A DNA stretch of 64,000 nucleotides. Source: Acidobacteriota bacterium (GTDB taxonomy: Bacteria; Acidobacteriota; Terriglobia; Acidiferrales; UBA7541). Of this stretch, positions 42,317 to 51,639 are shown one piece after another; positions within the stretch are counted from its first letter, which is position 1; each line of letters starts with the position of its first letter. The stretch covers positions 1-64,000 of the forward strand of contig JAKASX010000003.1 of assembly GCA_021818865.1 (NCBI GenBank), in the 5' to 3' direction. The translations under genes and the position numbers were made by a program. Below the pieces are notes generated by a model. It did not search any database, was not told where the DNA came from, and saw nothing but the letters and a program-made list of their open reading frames with translations.

Positions 42317-43357
42317 ATGGGCACGGTCTGGTTTTGCCTGGTGAGCCTGATGCTGGCGGTTTACGTCGTGCTCGATGGATTCGACCTGGGCGCCGGCATC
42401 CTGCATCTGCTCGTGGCGAAAACGGCCGAGGAACGCCGCGCCGTGATCGCTACGATCGGCCCGGTATGGGACGGCAACGAGGTGTGGCTGCTTGCTGCCG
42501 GAGGCACGCTGTATCTGGCGTTTCCGGTGCTCTACGCATCGAGTTTCAGCGGCTTCTACCTGCCGCTGATCATCGTGCTCTGGCTGCTCGTGCTGCGCGG
42601 AACGTCCATTGAATTTCGGAATACGCTCAAAAGCCCAGTGTGGACTCCGTTCTGGGATGTTGTCTTCAACCTATCGAGCCTGTTATTGGCGCTCTTTTTC
42701 GGCGCGGCGCTCGGCAACGTGGTGCGCGGCGTTCCGCTCGACGCGAACCATTGGTTCTTCGAGCCGCTCTGGACGAATTTCCGCGTCGGCGCGCATACGG
42801 GCATCCTCGATTGGTACACGATTCTGGTTGGCCTCGCGGCCGTTGCGGCGCTCGCGCTGCACGGCGCGCTCTGGATCGCGCTGAAAACGGAAGGCGCGAT
42901 CGAGCAGCGCGCCGAGCGCCTGGTGCGGCCGCTCTGGGTGCTGGTGGTGCTGCTGACGTTTGCGATCACGGCCGCTACGCTCTATTTGCAGCCGCAGGTG
43001 GGCATGAATCTGCGTAGTCATCCGTGGGGATTTCTTTTTCCGGTGATCGCGGTGGTCGGGCTGGTGCTCGAAATGTACTTTTTGCGCCGAAGCCGCCTGC
43101 GCGCGTTTCTCGCTTCCTGCGCGTATCTGGCCGGCATGCTTTCGAGCGCCGCGTTCGGCCTCTATCCTGACGTATTGCCGGCGCGATCGGAACCCGCGCT
43201 CGCACTGACGGTCGAAAATGCGCAGGCCGCCCCGCATGGCTTGCACGTAGCCCTTGTCTGGTGGATTATCGGCATGATTCTCGCCACCGGCTATTTCACC
43301 TACACCTATCGCCGCTTCGCCGGCAAAGTGCGCTCCGGCGAAACCTACGGCCACTGA
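42317..43357 (+). CDS. cydB: Cytochrome bd oxidase subunit II
   Basis: 346 residues, about eight to nine helices. VVLDGFDLGAGILHLL (~17-32), IGPVWDGNEVWLLAAGGTLYLAF (~47-69) and FSGFYLPLIIVLWLLVLRG (~77-95) are CydB family blocks containing the conserved acidic residues of the quinol/heme environment. LEMYFLRRSRLRAFLASCAYLAGML and YPDVLPARSEP are typical of the second half. It pairs with CydA in a two-subunit membrane oxidase. No cydX-like microprotein gene was recognised downstream. It converges on the ADOP-type permease gene. Confidence 0.93.
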   Translation: MGTVWFCLVSLMLAVYVVLDGFDLGAGILHLLVAKTAEERRAVIATIGPVWDGNEVWLLAAGGTLYLAFPVLYASSFSGFYLPLIIVLWLLVLRGTSIEFRNTLKSPVWTPFWDVVFNLSSLLLALFFGAALGNVVRGVPLDANHWFFEPLWTNFRVGAHTGILDWYTILVGLAAVAALALHGALWIALKTEGAIEQRAERLVRPLWVLVVLLTFAITAATLYLQPQVGMNLRSHPWGFLFPVIAVVGLVLEMYFLRRSRLRAFLASCAYLAGMLSSAAFGLYPDVLPARSEPALALTVENAQAAPHGLHVALVWWIIGMILATGYFTYTYRRFAGKVRSGETYGH

Positions 43358-43387
43358 GGCCTTACCGCGCGCCTCACGGCGATCTGC

Positions 43388-43416
43388 GGCCCTCCAACCC
43401 AAGAGGAGCGAGGGCC
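43388..43416. terminator. Stem-loop between convergent cydB and permease genes
   Basis: GGCCCTC (43388-43394) and GAGGGCC (43410-43416) pair perfectly with a 15-base loop. It sits about 30 bases after cydB and 40 bases before the end of the converging gene. No T-run; a bidirectional terminator role is inferred from position. Confidence 0.35.
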
Positions 43417-43456
43417 ATCTGTGGGGGCCGCTACCGCGCGGCGCGAGTTGCGGAAA

Positions 43457-46078
43457 CTACTCCTCACGCATCAGCATGGAAGGGTCGATTGAAAGAGCTC
43501 GGTGCGCGGGAATCCACGTCGCAAGCAAGCCCACAACGAGCATAGCCAGAACCACGCCTAGCAAAACAAATGGATCGTCCGGCGTGGCCTGATAGACGAT
43601 GGAAGCCAAGACCCGACTCGCCAGAATTCCAAGCGCCAGTCCCGCGGCGGAGCCGAACGCAAGCAATTTGAAAGCCCGCCCTAACGCCGCCCGCAAGACC
43701 TCCCTCCGCTGCGCTCCAAGAGCGATGCGAATTCCCAGTTCGCGCTTTCTCTTGCTTACCGAATATGCCGCCATCCCAAAGATGCCCGTAACCGATAGCA
43801 TCGCGCCCATCAGCCCCAAAATGCCGAGCGATGCCGTCGCCATACGCGGGGCAAATAATGCGCCGTCCATCTCCTCATTCCATGTCTGAATGAAGATAGG
43901 CAGGCCTGGGTCGAGGCCGCGCAGTTTGCTTCGTATCGCGGCCGCGAGCTGCTGAGGATCGTCACTCGACCGTACCACGAGCCACGTATCTCTTGCGGGT
44001 GATTGTAGGATAGGGAGAAACATCGCCGACTGACGGCGCTCGCCGAGGTCCGCCGAGTACTTCCCATCTTCGACTATGCCGATCACCTTTGTGCGGGTTC
44101 CATTCCACATCTTGAAATAATTGCCCAGCGCGTTCGCTGGCGAGCCGAACAGTTTCCGGGCGAACTCCTCATTCACCACGGCTACACGCGCGGCCCTCCT
44201 GTCGTCCCGCCATGTAAAGGTTCTTCCTTCTAATAAGGCTGCGCCTGCCGCGCGGAAATAGCCGGGAGAGACATCATACTGGAAGGCGATCGCAGCGGCA
44301 TTAGAAGGCGACAAATTTGCCTTGGCGTTCGTGAAGACGGCCGTGCGGTCCCAATCCACACTCAAAGGCAAGATACTGACCAAACCAACCGAGGCTACCC
44401 CAAGAATGGTTTTCATGGCGCCGATCATGCGCCTTTGCATGGCAGGCGCTGTGTCCCTGCTATAGCCGGCCATCTTCAGATCGGTTTCGACCAGCATCGC
44501 GTTTCTCGGCTCGACGCCGAGACGCGCATTGAGCGACCGCTCGAGTCCGCGCACGGCAACAAAAGAAGAAGTAACCAGAACCGCGCAGAGTGCAATCTGG
44601 ACAGCCAACAACAAGTCGAGGACAGTAATCCTGCGGCTTGTGTTGATGGGTGATCCTGACCTGATGATTCCGTATGGGTTCTTCCGTAGGACTTGCCGAA
44701 CGGGCACCGCCCCGAAGAGGAGCCCGCTTGCTAGACTGAGCAGCAGCGCCGCCGTGTACACGTGCCAGCCCGGATTTACCGGGACATTCAGCGGGAACTG
44801 CGGAAACGGGTGCCACGCGCTGATCCAATGAAGCAGGACCACGCTGCCCCACAGGCCCACTGCGCCGCCCGCCAATGAAACCAGAATGGCTTCGGTTAAG
44901 AGCTGGCGAAGCAGGCGCCTGCGAGTTGAACCGAGAGCCAGGCGCATGGCCATTTCACGGGAGCGGTCCGCAGCGCGCGCCGCAAATAGGCTGCCGAGGT
45001 TGGCGCACGCGGCGAGCAGGATCAAGCCCGCCAGCAGCATCAATCCGCCCAGAAACGCCTTGACGGCGCCCCCCAAGACGCTGGCTACACCCACATGGAC
45101 CAGTCGAAAAGTGATCTCGGCCTCGTCCTTTGGATAAATCTTCTGTAGCTGCCTGTTAATCAAGTTCAGATCGGCCGCTGCTTCTGTTGGGGAGATTCCC
45201 GGCTTCAGCCGCCCGAACAGTTCGAACACCCAGTCGGAGGCGCGCGCATTCAGCAGGTTTTCGCCGTCAATCTGTTCCTGATCGATAATGGGAACGAAAA
45301 AGTCGGCCGGGAAAATCTGCAAGGTTCCTTGGAACCCGGGCGGGGCCACACCGATGATCGTGAATGGATGCTCGTTGAGCTGAACCGTGCGTCCAATCGC
45401 ACTCCGATCGGCTTGAAAATGGCTTTTCCAGTATGCGTACGTCAGAACGACATAGGGTGCGCTGTCGGGACCGTGTTCATCGGAGGCGTGGAAGAAACGA
45501 CCTAGATATGGTCGCAATCGCAAGGTACCGAAATAGTTTCGGCTGACTTCATAGCCCCAGGCGCTCGACGGATTCTTGCCGGTGTCGAGCCCAACTTCGC
45601 AAAAATCGGCAGCAGCCAAATTTTCGAAACTGCGGTTGAGGTCGCGGTAATCGACATAGTTCGGATAGGATTCGCTCGCAGTCGCCTGGCCGACGTGCGT
45701 TAGGTCGTACAGCCGCTGAGGCTGTGGCACGTCCAGGGGCCGCAGGATCAGGGCATTCAGCGCGGCAAACACAACTGTGTTTGCGCCGATGGCTGCGGCC
45801 AGCGTCAAGATGGCAACCAGCGTAAAGCTGGGGGATTTGCGCAGCATGCGCGCGGCGTAGCGGAGATCCCCCCAGAGATTCTCGAACCACATCCAGTGGC
45901 TGCACTCATAGAAACGCTCCCGCGCCTGGGTGACGTTGCCAAACGCGCGATGCGCCGCCGTTCGTGCCTCCTCGTGGCCGAGCCCTTGCTCTTCGAGGCG
46001 CTCCATCTCCAGGTTCAAATGAGCCTGAACTTCCGCGCTGAAATCTTCGAGCTTGCGCCTGCGCCCGAACACTCTCAC
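43457..46078 (-). CDS. Acidobacterial duplicated orphan permease (ADOP), MacB/FtsX type
   Basis: 873 residues. An N-terminal helical prefix ([36 protein letters not shown]) precedes two MacB-core plus FtsX repeats. The first has [20 protein letters not shown] and [19 protein letters not shown], then a periplasmic core (~100-270) and FtsX helices (~285-430) with [20 protein letters not shown]. The second repeat ends with [20 protein letters not shown] and [10 protein letters not shown]-like [20 protein letters not shown]. This size and order define the orphan permeases expanded in Acidobacteria, which lack a linked ATPase. The transported substrate is unknown. Its start overlaps the padR stop by four bases, so PadR controls it directly. 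Confidence 0.93.
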   Translation of the reverse strand: MRVFGRRRKLEDFSAEVQAHLNLEMERLEEQGLGHEEARTAAHRAFGNVTQARERFYECSHWMWFENLWGDLRYAARMLRKSPSFTLVAILTLAAAIGANTVVFAALNALILRPLDVPQPQRLYDLTHVGQATASESYPNYVDYRDLNRSFENLAAADFCEVGLDTGKNPSSAWGYEVSRNYFGTLRLRPYLGRFFHASDEHGPDSAPYVVLTYAYWKSHFQADRSAIGRTVQLNEHPFTIIGVAPPGFQGTLQIFPADFFVPIIDQEQIDGENLLNARASDWVFELFGRLKPGISPTEAAADLNLINRQLQKIYPKDEAEITFRLVHVGVASVLGGAVKAFLGGLMLLAGLILLAACANLGSLFAARAADRSREMAMRLALGSTRRRLLRQLLTEAILVSLAGGAVGLWGSVVLLHWISAWHPFPQFPLNVPVNPGWHVYTAALLLSLASGLLFGAVPVRQVLRKNPYGIIRSGSPINTSRRITVLDLLLAVQIALCAVLVTSSFVAVRGLERSLNARLGVEPRNAMLVETDLKMAGYSRDTAPAMQRRMIGAMKTILGVASVGLVSILPLSVDWDRTAVFTNAKANLSPSNAAAIAFQYDVSPGYFRAAGAALLEGRTFTWRDDRRAARVAVVNEEFARKLFGSPANALGNYFKMWNGTRTKVIGIVEDGKYSADLGERRQSAMFLPILQSPARDTWLVVRSSDDPQQLAAAIRSKLRGLDPGLPIFIQTWNEEMDGALFAPRMATASLGILGLMGAMLSVTGIFGMAAYSVSKRKRELGIRIALGAQRREVLRAALGRAFKLLAFGSAAGLALGILASRVLASIVYQATPDDPFVLLGVVLAMLVVGLLATWIPAHRALSIDPSMLMREE

Positions 46079-46431
46079 CCCTCCGCCGTCTCCGTTCCCA
46101 GAATCCGGCCGATGGCCCTAGACAGCCGCTTCCACTTCGTCGTTTCCCGGACCAGTTGTTTGCGGCCCTTCGCAGTCAGCGAATAGAACCGGGCCTTGCG
46201 GTTGTTTGAAGACGTCCCCCATTTCGCGCTGATCCAGCCGCGGTCTTCCAGCCGCCCTAAGGCAGGGTAGAGCGCGCCATGTTCGACAAGTAGTTCCTGC
46301 TGCGACGTTTGCTGAATCGCCCTGGCAATTCCTTGACCGTGCTGCGGGCCGAAGATGAGCGTGCGCAGGATCAGCAGGTCCAGCGTTCCCTGCAGCAGTT
46401 CGAGCCTTTCCTTTTCTTCTTGGGTTGACAT
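46075..46431 (-). CDS. PadR-family transcriptional regulator
   Basis: 118 residues. [23 protein letters not shown] (~13-35) starts the winged helix. [33 protein letters not shown] (~36-68) contains the recognition helix pattern Y-P-A-L-x-R-L-E, and the wing is [19 protein letters not shown]. The remaining ~25 residues form the dimerisation helix. PadR proteins are repressors that dissociate on binding small ligands or stress signals. It sits directly in front of the ADOP permease gene with an ATGA-type overlap. A 7-7 inverted repeat covers its own -10 box, suggesting autorepression. Confidence 0.93.
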   Translation of the reverse strand: MSTQEEKERLELLQGTLDLLILRTLIFGPQHGQGIARAIQQTSQQELLVEHGALYPALGRLEDRGWISAKWGTSSNNRKARFYSLTAKGRKQLVRETTKWKRLSRAIGRILGTETAEG

Positions 46432-46434
46432 CTC

Positions 46435-46459
46435 ACCCGAATGGTAGACGCCTTCGGGT
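46435..46459 (-). promoter_or_regulatory. Predicted PadR operator
   Basis: The inverted repeat ACCCGAA (46435-46441) and TTCGGGT (46453-46459), with an 11-base spacer, spans the -10 box and likely transcription start of padR. Its placement is that of a repressor operator; binding by this PadR is inferred. Confidence 0.55.
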
Positions 46460-46469
46460 CAGATGTCAA
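46441..46469 (-). promoter_or_regulatory. Sigma-70-type promoter of the padR-permease operon, TTGACA-N17-TACCAT
   Basis: On the minus strand a consensus -35 TTGACA (46469-46464) and -10 TACCAT (46446-46441) are 17 bases apart. The padR ATG is nine bases after the -10, so the leader is at most a few bases long. Confidence 0.7.
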
Positions 46470-46588
46470 CCCACAAAATATGCCGCAGCCACCTCTTCTC
46501 GATTTGATGCAGCGCCCCCGCCCCGATTCACGACGCCCAAGGAGTTTCGAGGCTGGCGAGGTCCATCCCGCCCCGCCAAGCACGACCG

Positions 46589-47065
46589 CTAAGGGCTGAG
46601 GGTGTCCTGCGCGTCGCGAATTTTCCAGTGCGATCCCTCCTTCACCATCACCCAGGTGGAGATGCCCGGTCGGGTGCGCGCTGCCGCGCCATGGGACGAT
46701 GCGTCGGCGCTCACGCTCCAGGTGATGTGAACGACGACGATATCCGGCTGTAGGAAACGCAAAGAGACATCATTGGTGGTCCAATGCCTCGCGGAGGGAT
46801 TGGCGGATGCGAGTCCCGTAAACCAGTCACGAAACTGCTTCCGGCTGCGGAGCCAGAATCCCTGGAAATTGACGTAGTCGGCATCCTCGGTCAGCAGATC
46901 GGCGAGCGCCTCGGCCTTGTGATGATTCCAATCCTGCTGCCAATAGGTGGCAACGCGGCGGATGGCGCGTTCGTCTTTTTCCGGATTCTGCGCGCGCGCC
47001 GGTATCGCGGCGCAGAGAATTGCCGCGCAGAGCGCCAATCCCGTTTGTTTCGCGATGAAATGCAT
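46589..47065 (-). CDS. Secreted SnoaL/NTF2-like protein
   Basis: 158 residues with signal peptide MHFIAKQTGLALCAAILCAA, cleaved near ARAQ. GAGGAGG lies ten bases before the ATG. The NTF2-like fold shows RRVATYWQQDWNHHKAEALA (~36-55), LLTEDADYVNFQGFWLRSRK (~57-76), FRDWFTGL and the beta-sheet VSLRFLQPDIVVVHITWSV (~100-118), then WVMVKEGSHWKIRDAQDT (~138-155). DUF4440/SnoaL-like domains bind small hydrophobic ligands, and some are isomerases or hydrolases. No catalytic residues can be assigned with confidence. It is the last gene of a minus-strand series of secreted hydrolases. Confidence 0.75.
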   Translation of the reverse strand: MHFIAKQTGLALCAAILCAAIPARAQNPEKDERAIRRVATYWQQDWNHHKAEALADLLTEDADYVNFQGFWLRSRKQFRDWFTGLASANPSARHWTTNDVSLRFLQPDIVVVHITWSVSADASSHGAAARTRPGISTWVMVKEGSHWKIRDAQDTLSP

Positions 47066-47129
47066 TTTGTGCGTGCCTCCTCGTTCGATGCCCCGCTCGC
47101 GCCGAGACTACAGACGTCCCGCTGGTACG

Positions 47130-49415
47130 TCAATGGCGGCTGGCGCTGGGCCTGCCGGTGGAGATCAAGATGGACTCGGGCGCTGCGCCGGCGAGAAATT
47201 GCAGACGCGCCACGGGCTTGCGCGACCATCCCGCGCCTGGCGCGGCTTTCATCCAGAAAGCGTTCGGCATGAAATCGAGCGAGATGCGCGCGCCGGGCCG
47301 CGCCGAAAACCACAATTGCACCCGATTCGAGCCGGCACGCTTTGCCACCAGCCAGCCATTCACACCGAGCGTCCCGGCCACGGGGCTTTTGCCCAACGTA
47401 AATTGGAACTTTTGTTCGCTTGGCCAGTTGACGCGGCTATTGAAAACGAACGCCGTTTCGCCCACGCGAAAAATCGCGGCGCGACCGGCGACCGGAGCGG
47501 GGCACTTGCGATCCGGAATTGAATGGAGCCTGTGAGTGGATCGAAATTCCGGCGGCTCGAATGGAATCCAGTAGCATGCTCCTGACTGCGGCACTTCCTC
47601 GAAGGGATATTCGATGCCAAGCGTGGTGGCGAATAGCGTCCTCAGCGCGCGTGGATAGCCTTTTCGAAATGCAAGGTCGGCCGGCGCGATTTCGTGCCGG
47701 AAAGGCACGGCTTTGGCGACCGCGCTTTCCGTCGGGATCGTCCGCGAAAGAAGCAGGCGAGCGAGCGGCAGAAAAATATCCTGAAGCGAATGAGCATCGC
47801 CGAGGCCGGAGGAGATCGCGTCCGCGCCGGGCTCGAAAGAATACACGGCGGCGCCGGCGCTCGCGCCCACGAGCGCGAGCTGCTGAAAAATCACCGGCGG
47901 TGCATCTGTGCGCAGCCCCTGTTTGTAATCGAGCTGCGTGCCAAGCTTCCGGAATCCCGCTTCCACCCAATACCAACTCTCCGGCTGCACTCCCCACGCG
48001 CTCACCGTGCCGCGAAGCCACAAGCCGAGCAGGCCCGCGGGAGCGAGATTGGGAACGAAGCCGCCATTCATTTTCCAGACGGGAATCAAGTAGCCGCGAT
48101 GCGCTCGCAGGAAAGCGCGAAACGCGCGATTGGCCAAGACCGTAAGCCAGATGTTTTGGCCCCAATTCGCGTCGGCCCAGATGACGGGCCTGCCCGTTTC
48201 AGCGCCTATGGCGATGAGCCGTTTCAGGTAATCGCGCACTTCGGAATTTTCGATTCCGCCTTGAATGGCCTGCTCGCAGATGTAAAACGCCTTCAGATTC
48301 GGAAATTCGCGCGCCCAATCGAGAACGCGCGCGAGCGGCAACCGGTCCCAGCGCCCCGCAATGATGTCGTGTGGACCATTCACTTGCAACGCAACCGGAA
48401 TATCGCGCGCCTTCGCCCGCGCAAGCATCTCCGGCACGTCTCCAAAGGGACCGCCAATGCGAATGAGAAGATGCGGACGGATATCGGCAGGGAAATGCGG
48501 CAGCGGATTTTTCGTCCCGAGCGAGCCCCATTCGATCACAAAAAACGGATTCGCGGCGGAGGGCGCGAAATCGGCGGGAATCGCGCGCGGAGCGGGATGC
48601 ACGGTGAACGCCGTCCACGGCGACCACGGCCCTGCGGCGTCGCGCAAACTAAACGCGCGCACTCGCCACGCGTAGCGGCCCGGCGCGAGCAGATGCGGCG
48701 GCGAAGCGCGCATCGCGTTTGTGGTGAAATAGGAAGCCAACCGCAAACTGTGAATTTTGCCGCCGACGCGCCGCCACTCCAACTCGTAGGCGCTCGTCGT
48801 CGCGCTCGATCGGGCTTGCCAGAAAAAATCCGCTGCCGCGGGCGTGGGAGCGTCCGAGGCGTCAGGCGAAACGGGAAGCGGCGCGGCGGGGATGATCCGA
48901 AGCGCCGGCACGATCTTCAGTTCGGACAGACGCAGATAACCAGGATTATCGCCGGGAATGCCGATTTTAATTCCGATGCGCGCATCCGCCGATCCCGCCG
49001 GCGCACCGACCGGAAATTGGAATCGCCCCTCTTGCGAGCCGTCGTAGAGGATGTGAACGCGGCCCTTGGAGCCGTAGGGCACAGCCAGGGCGAACGTCCA
49101 GCCTTGTTCGGTGACGGCACCGTGGTTGAATCCCACGACGACGTACGCGCCGGGCGCCGGAACCTGCGTCCAGCAGGTGACTTGACGCGGCGCGAATTGC
49201 GGAAGCGACTGGGCGCGAATCACAAGCCATTTGCCCCGGTGCGTGACGCTGGCGCCGGGCGAAGCTTGCCATGCACAGGAACGCAGATCGATTGCCGCGT
49301 CGGCGTTTTCGTTGGCCGTCGCTTGCGCCCACGTGGCCGTGCACATCGCCCACGCGAGGCCCACCGCGATGGGTCCCGTGATACGGCGTAGCGCGAACCG
49401 CGTGGAACCAAGCAA
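47130..49415 (-). CDS. Large secreted protein, possible GH98-like glycoside hydrolase
   Basis: 761 residues if started at TTG 49415, just after the upstream GH3 stop; the frame is open further but overlaps that gene. A signal peptide follows (FALRRITGPIAVGLAWAMC, ending WAQA). An N-terminal beta-rich region (~30-165) and a fibronectin-like domain (~175-275) precede NPFFVIEWGSLGTKNPLP (~289-306). A barrel-like part contains ALQVNGPHDIIAGRWDRLPL and FYICEQAIQGGIE, where Glu residues could be catalytic, and WADANWGQNIWL. This order reminds me of family 98 hydrolases, but I am not certain. It follows a beta-glucosidase gene on the same strand, consistent with polysaccharide breakdown outside the inner membrane. 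Confidence 0.55.
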   Translation of the reverse strand: MLGSTRFALRRITGPIAVGLAWAMCTATWAQATANENADAAIDLRSCAWQASPGASVTHRGKWLVIRAQSLPQFAPRQVTCWTQVPAPGAYVVVGFNHGAVTEQGWTFALAVPYGSKGRVHILYDGSQEGRFQFPVGAPAGSADARIGIKIGIPGDNPGYLRLSELKIVPALRIIPAAPLPVSPDASDAPTPAAADFFWQARSSATTSAYELEWRRVGGKIHSLRLASYFTTNAMRASPPHLLAPGRYAWRVRAFSLRDAAGPWSPWTAFTVHPAPRAIPADFAPSAANPFFVIEWGSLGTKNPLPHFPADIRPHLLIRIGGPFGDVPEMLARAKARDIPVALQVNGPHDIIAGRWDRLPLARVLDWAREFPNLKAFYICEQAIQGGIENSEVRDYLKRLIAIGAETGRPVIWADANWGQNIWLTVLANRAFRAFLRAHRGYLIPVWKMNGGFVPNLAPAGLLGLWLRGTVSAWGVQPESWYWVEAGFRKLGTQLDYKQGLRTDAPPVIFQQLALVGASAGAAVYSFEPGADAISSGLGDAHSLQDIFLPLARLLLSRTIPTESAVAKAVPFRHEIAPADLAFRKGYPRALRTLFATTLGIEYPFEEVPQSGACYWIPFEPPEFRSTHRLHSIPDRKCPAPVAGRAAIFRVGETAFVFNSRVNWPSEQKFQFTLGKSPVAGTLGVNGWLVAKRAGSNRVQLWFSARPGARISLDFMPNAFWMKAAPGAGWSRKPVARLQFLAGAAPESILISTGRPSASRH

Positions 49416-49420
49416 GGGCG

Positions 49421-51537
49421 TCAGCGCAGCGCGAGCGTTTCCTTCAGCGGAAGGTCGCGCGAAGACGAGCCGACGAGGATTTCGTATTCTCCGGAATCCT
49501 CTCGCCAATTGTGAACCGCCGTGTGGTAGTAGGCGAACGCCGAGCGCGGCAGCGTGATTTCGATGTGGCGCGTTTCGCCTGGAGAAAGTTCCACGCGCGC
49601 GAATCCCTTCAGCGTCTTTACCGCGCGCTCAATCTTCGGATGCACCGGATGAATGTAAACCTGCGCGACTTCGGCGCCCGCGCGCGCGCTCGTGTTCTTC
49701 AGATCGAACGCGACTTTGACGGCCGAGCCATCGCGCGCGATCGAAAGATGGCTGAACGCGAACGTCGAATACGAAAGGCCGAAGCCGAAGGGAAATAGCG
49801 GTTCGATGCCGGCGTGATCGAACCAGCGGTAGCCGACGAAAATGCCTTCCTTGTAATCCACCGTGCCGTCCTTGCCAGGGAAGTAGTGCTCGGCCTCGGC
49901 GTCGCCCCACGCCTTTTCAAACGTCGCGGGAAGTTTTCCTGAAGGATTCACCTGGCCAAAGAGAATCTGCGCGACGGCGCGGCCGCCCTCCTGTCCGGGA
50001 TACCACGCCTCGATCAGTGCGCCAATTTGGTTGACCCATCCGGTCATGTCGACCGCGCCGCCGGAATTCAGAACGACGATCGTGCGCGGATTCGCCTGCG
50101 CCACCGCTTCAATCAGACTGTTTTGTCCCTTGGGCAGGGCGAACGTGCGATCGAAACCTTCGCTTTCCGTCTTCTCGTCGAATCCGATGCAAACCACGGC
50201 GACATCATCCTTTGCCGCCAGCGCGCGCTCGGCGGCGTAGGGCCCTCCCGTCGCCGGTTCCTGAATCGGCGGAAACGGCATGTAGTCCACGCGAATGCGG
50301 GGCTCAGCGAGTTCGACGAGTCCTTCGAGCACGCTCGTCGCGCGAAACGGCGCCACGTGGGAACTCCCCCCGCCGCCGGTGACCGCGGGATTCGCATTCG
50401 GGCCGAAAACGGCGATCGAGTGCACGCGGCCCGGATCGAGCGGCAACAGGCCGTTCTCGTTGCGCAACAGGACGATGCCTTCCTGCGCGCCCTGGAGCGC
50501 GACCAAGCTCGACGCGCCGGAATAGCGCGAAAGGTCCGGCTCGAGCTGCGGCCGGTTGAAAAATCCCATCGAAATCGCGGCGCGCAGGATGCGGCGAACC
50601 TTGCCGTCGATCGCGGACATGGGAATTTTCCCGCTCTGGATCGCGGGCAATAGCGTCTTCGCGTTCATATACCGGGGCGAAGGCATTTCCAGATCGAGCC
50701 CGGCGAGCGCGGCCTTCACTCCCTTGTGCGTCGCGCCCCAATCGGACATGACGAACCCGCGGAATCCCCATCGCTTTTTCAAAATATCGGTTAGAAGAAC
50801 CTTGTTTTCCGCGCAATGGTTTCCGTTCACCGGTTGTAGGCGGCCATCACCGCCCACGCGTGGCCCTGGTCGATCGCCGCGCGGAATGCGGGCAGATAGA
50901 TTTCGTGCAGCGCTCGTTCGCCAATGATTTCGTTGATGGAGCCGCGATTCGTTTCCTGATTGTTGGCGGCGAAATGTTTCACCGTGGCGATTACGCCTTC
51001 CGATTGAACGCCGCGGACGAACGCGGCAGCGATCTGGCCGGCGAGGTATGGATCTTCGCCATAGAATTCGAAATTGCGGCCGCCCACAGAAACACGCTGA
51101 ATATTGACGCCCGGCGCGAGCAAAATGTTCACGCCGCGCGCCCGCGCCTCGAGGCCCATCGCGCGGCCCATGCGATCCGCTAGCTGCGGGTCCCACGCTG
51201 CGGCGAGTGCAATGCCGGCGGGAAACGCGGTGGATGGACCTTGATTGCGCAAACCCATCGGGCCGTCGGACATGCGAAGCGCCGGAATGCCGAGCCGGGG
51301 AATCGCTGCGGTGAAGAATCCGTTCACTCCACCGAGCATGCGGATTTTTTCGTCGAGCGTCATCCGCGACAGCAGCGAATTGACGCGAGCTTCGACCTGC
51401 GCGGGCGTGAGCTCTACCGGTTGCGGCGTGCGACGTCTGGGCCGCGGCGCAGCGACGGAGGTTGCGGTGCAGAGCACGGCCACCGCCAGGAGGAATGTCG
51501 TTCCTTGCGCCATCCCCAACCACGCGTTGCGTTTCAT
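49421..51537 (-). pseudogene. GH3 beta-glucosidase interrupted by a one-base frameshift
   Basis: The first frame (51537 to 50827) encodes a signal peptide and the GH3 N-terminal barrel (RMTLDEKIRMLGG, RMSDGPMGLRN, APGVNIQR, FEFYGEDPYLAGQ, KHFAANNQETNRGSINE), then stops right after WAVMAAYNR. The second frame continues seamlessly (VNGNHCAENKVLLTDILKK, FVMSDWGATH with the nucleophile Asp) through the C-terminal domain (FDEKTESEGFDR with the likely acid/base Glu, GYRWFDHAGIEPLFPFGFGL) and a fibronectin-III-like end. Intact relatives read AAYNRVNG across this point. Adding one G at about 50828-50832 (CCGGTGAAC to CCGGGTGAAC) restores one frame of ~705 residues. So either a recent inactivating deletion or a sequence error; all catalytic motifs are intact. 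Confidence 0.85.
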
Positions 51538-51639
51538 TTTCGACGCCCCCCTGAACGCTTCCGGAGGGCAAGCTAATCCGTCGCGTGGCGGAAGTCAACC
51601 GTGTCGCGCAGATCGCCGGTTTGCCTTCAGGCAGGCCCT

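Noticed and set aside
47694-49391. Plus-strand open frame of 565 codons opposite the putative glycoside hydrolase
   Set aside because: No signal peptide, domain or ribosome binding site, and composition is that of a complement frame.
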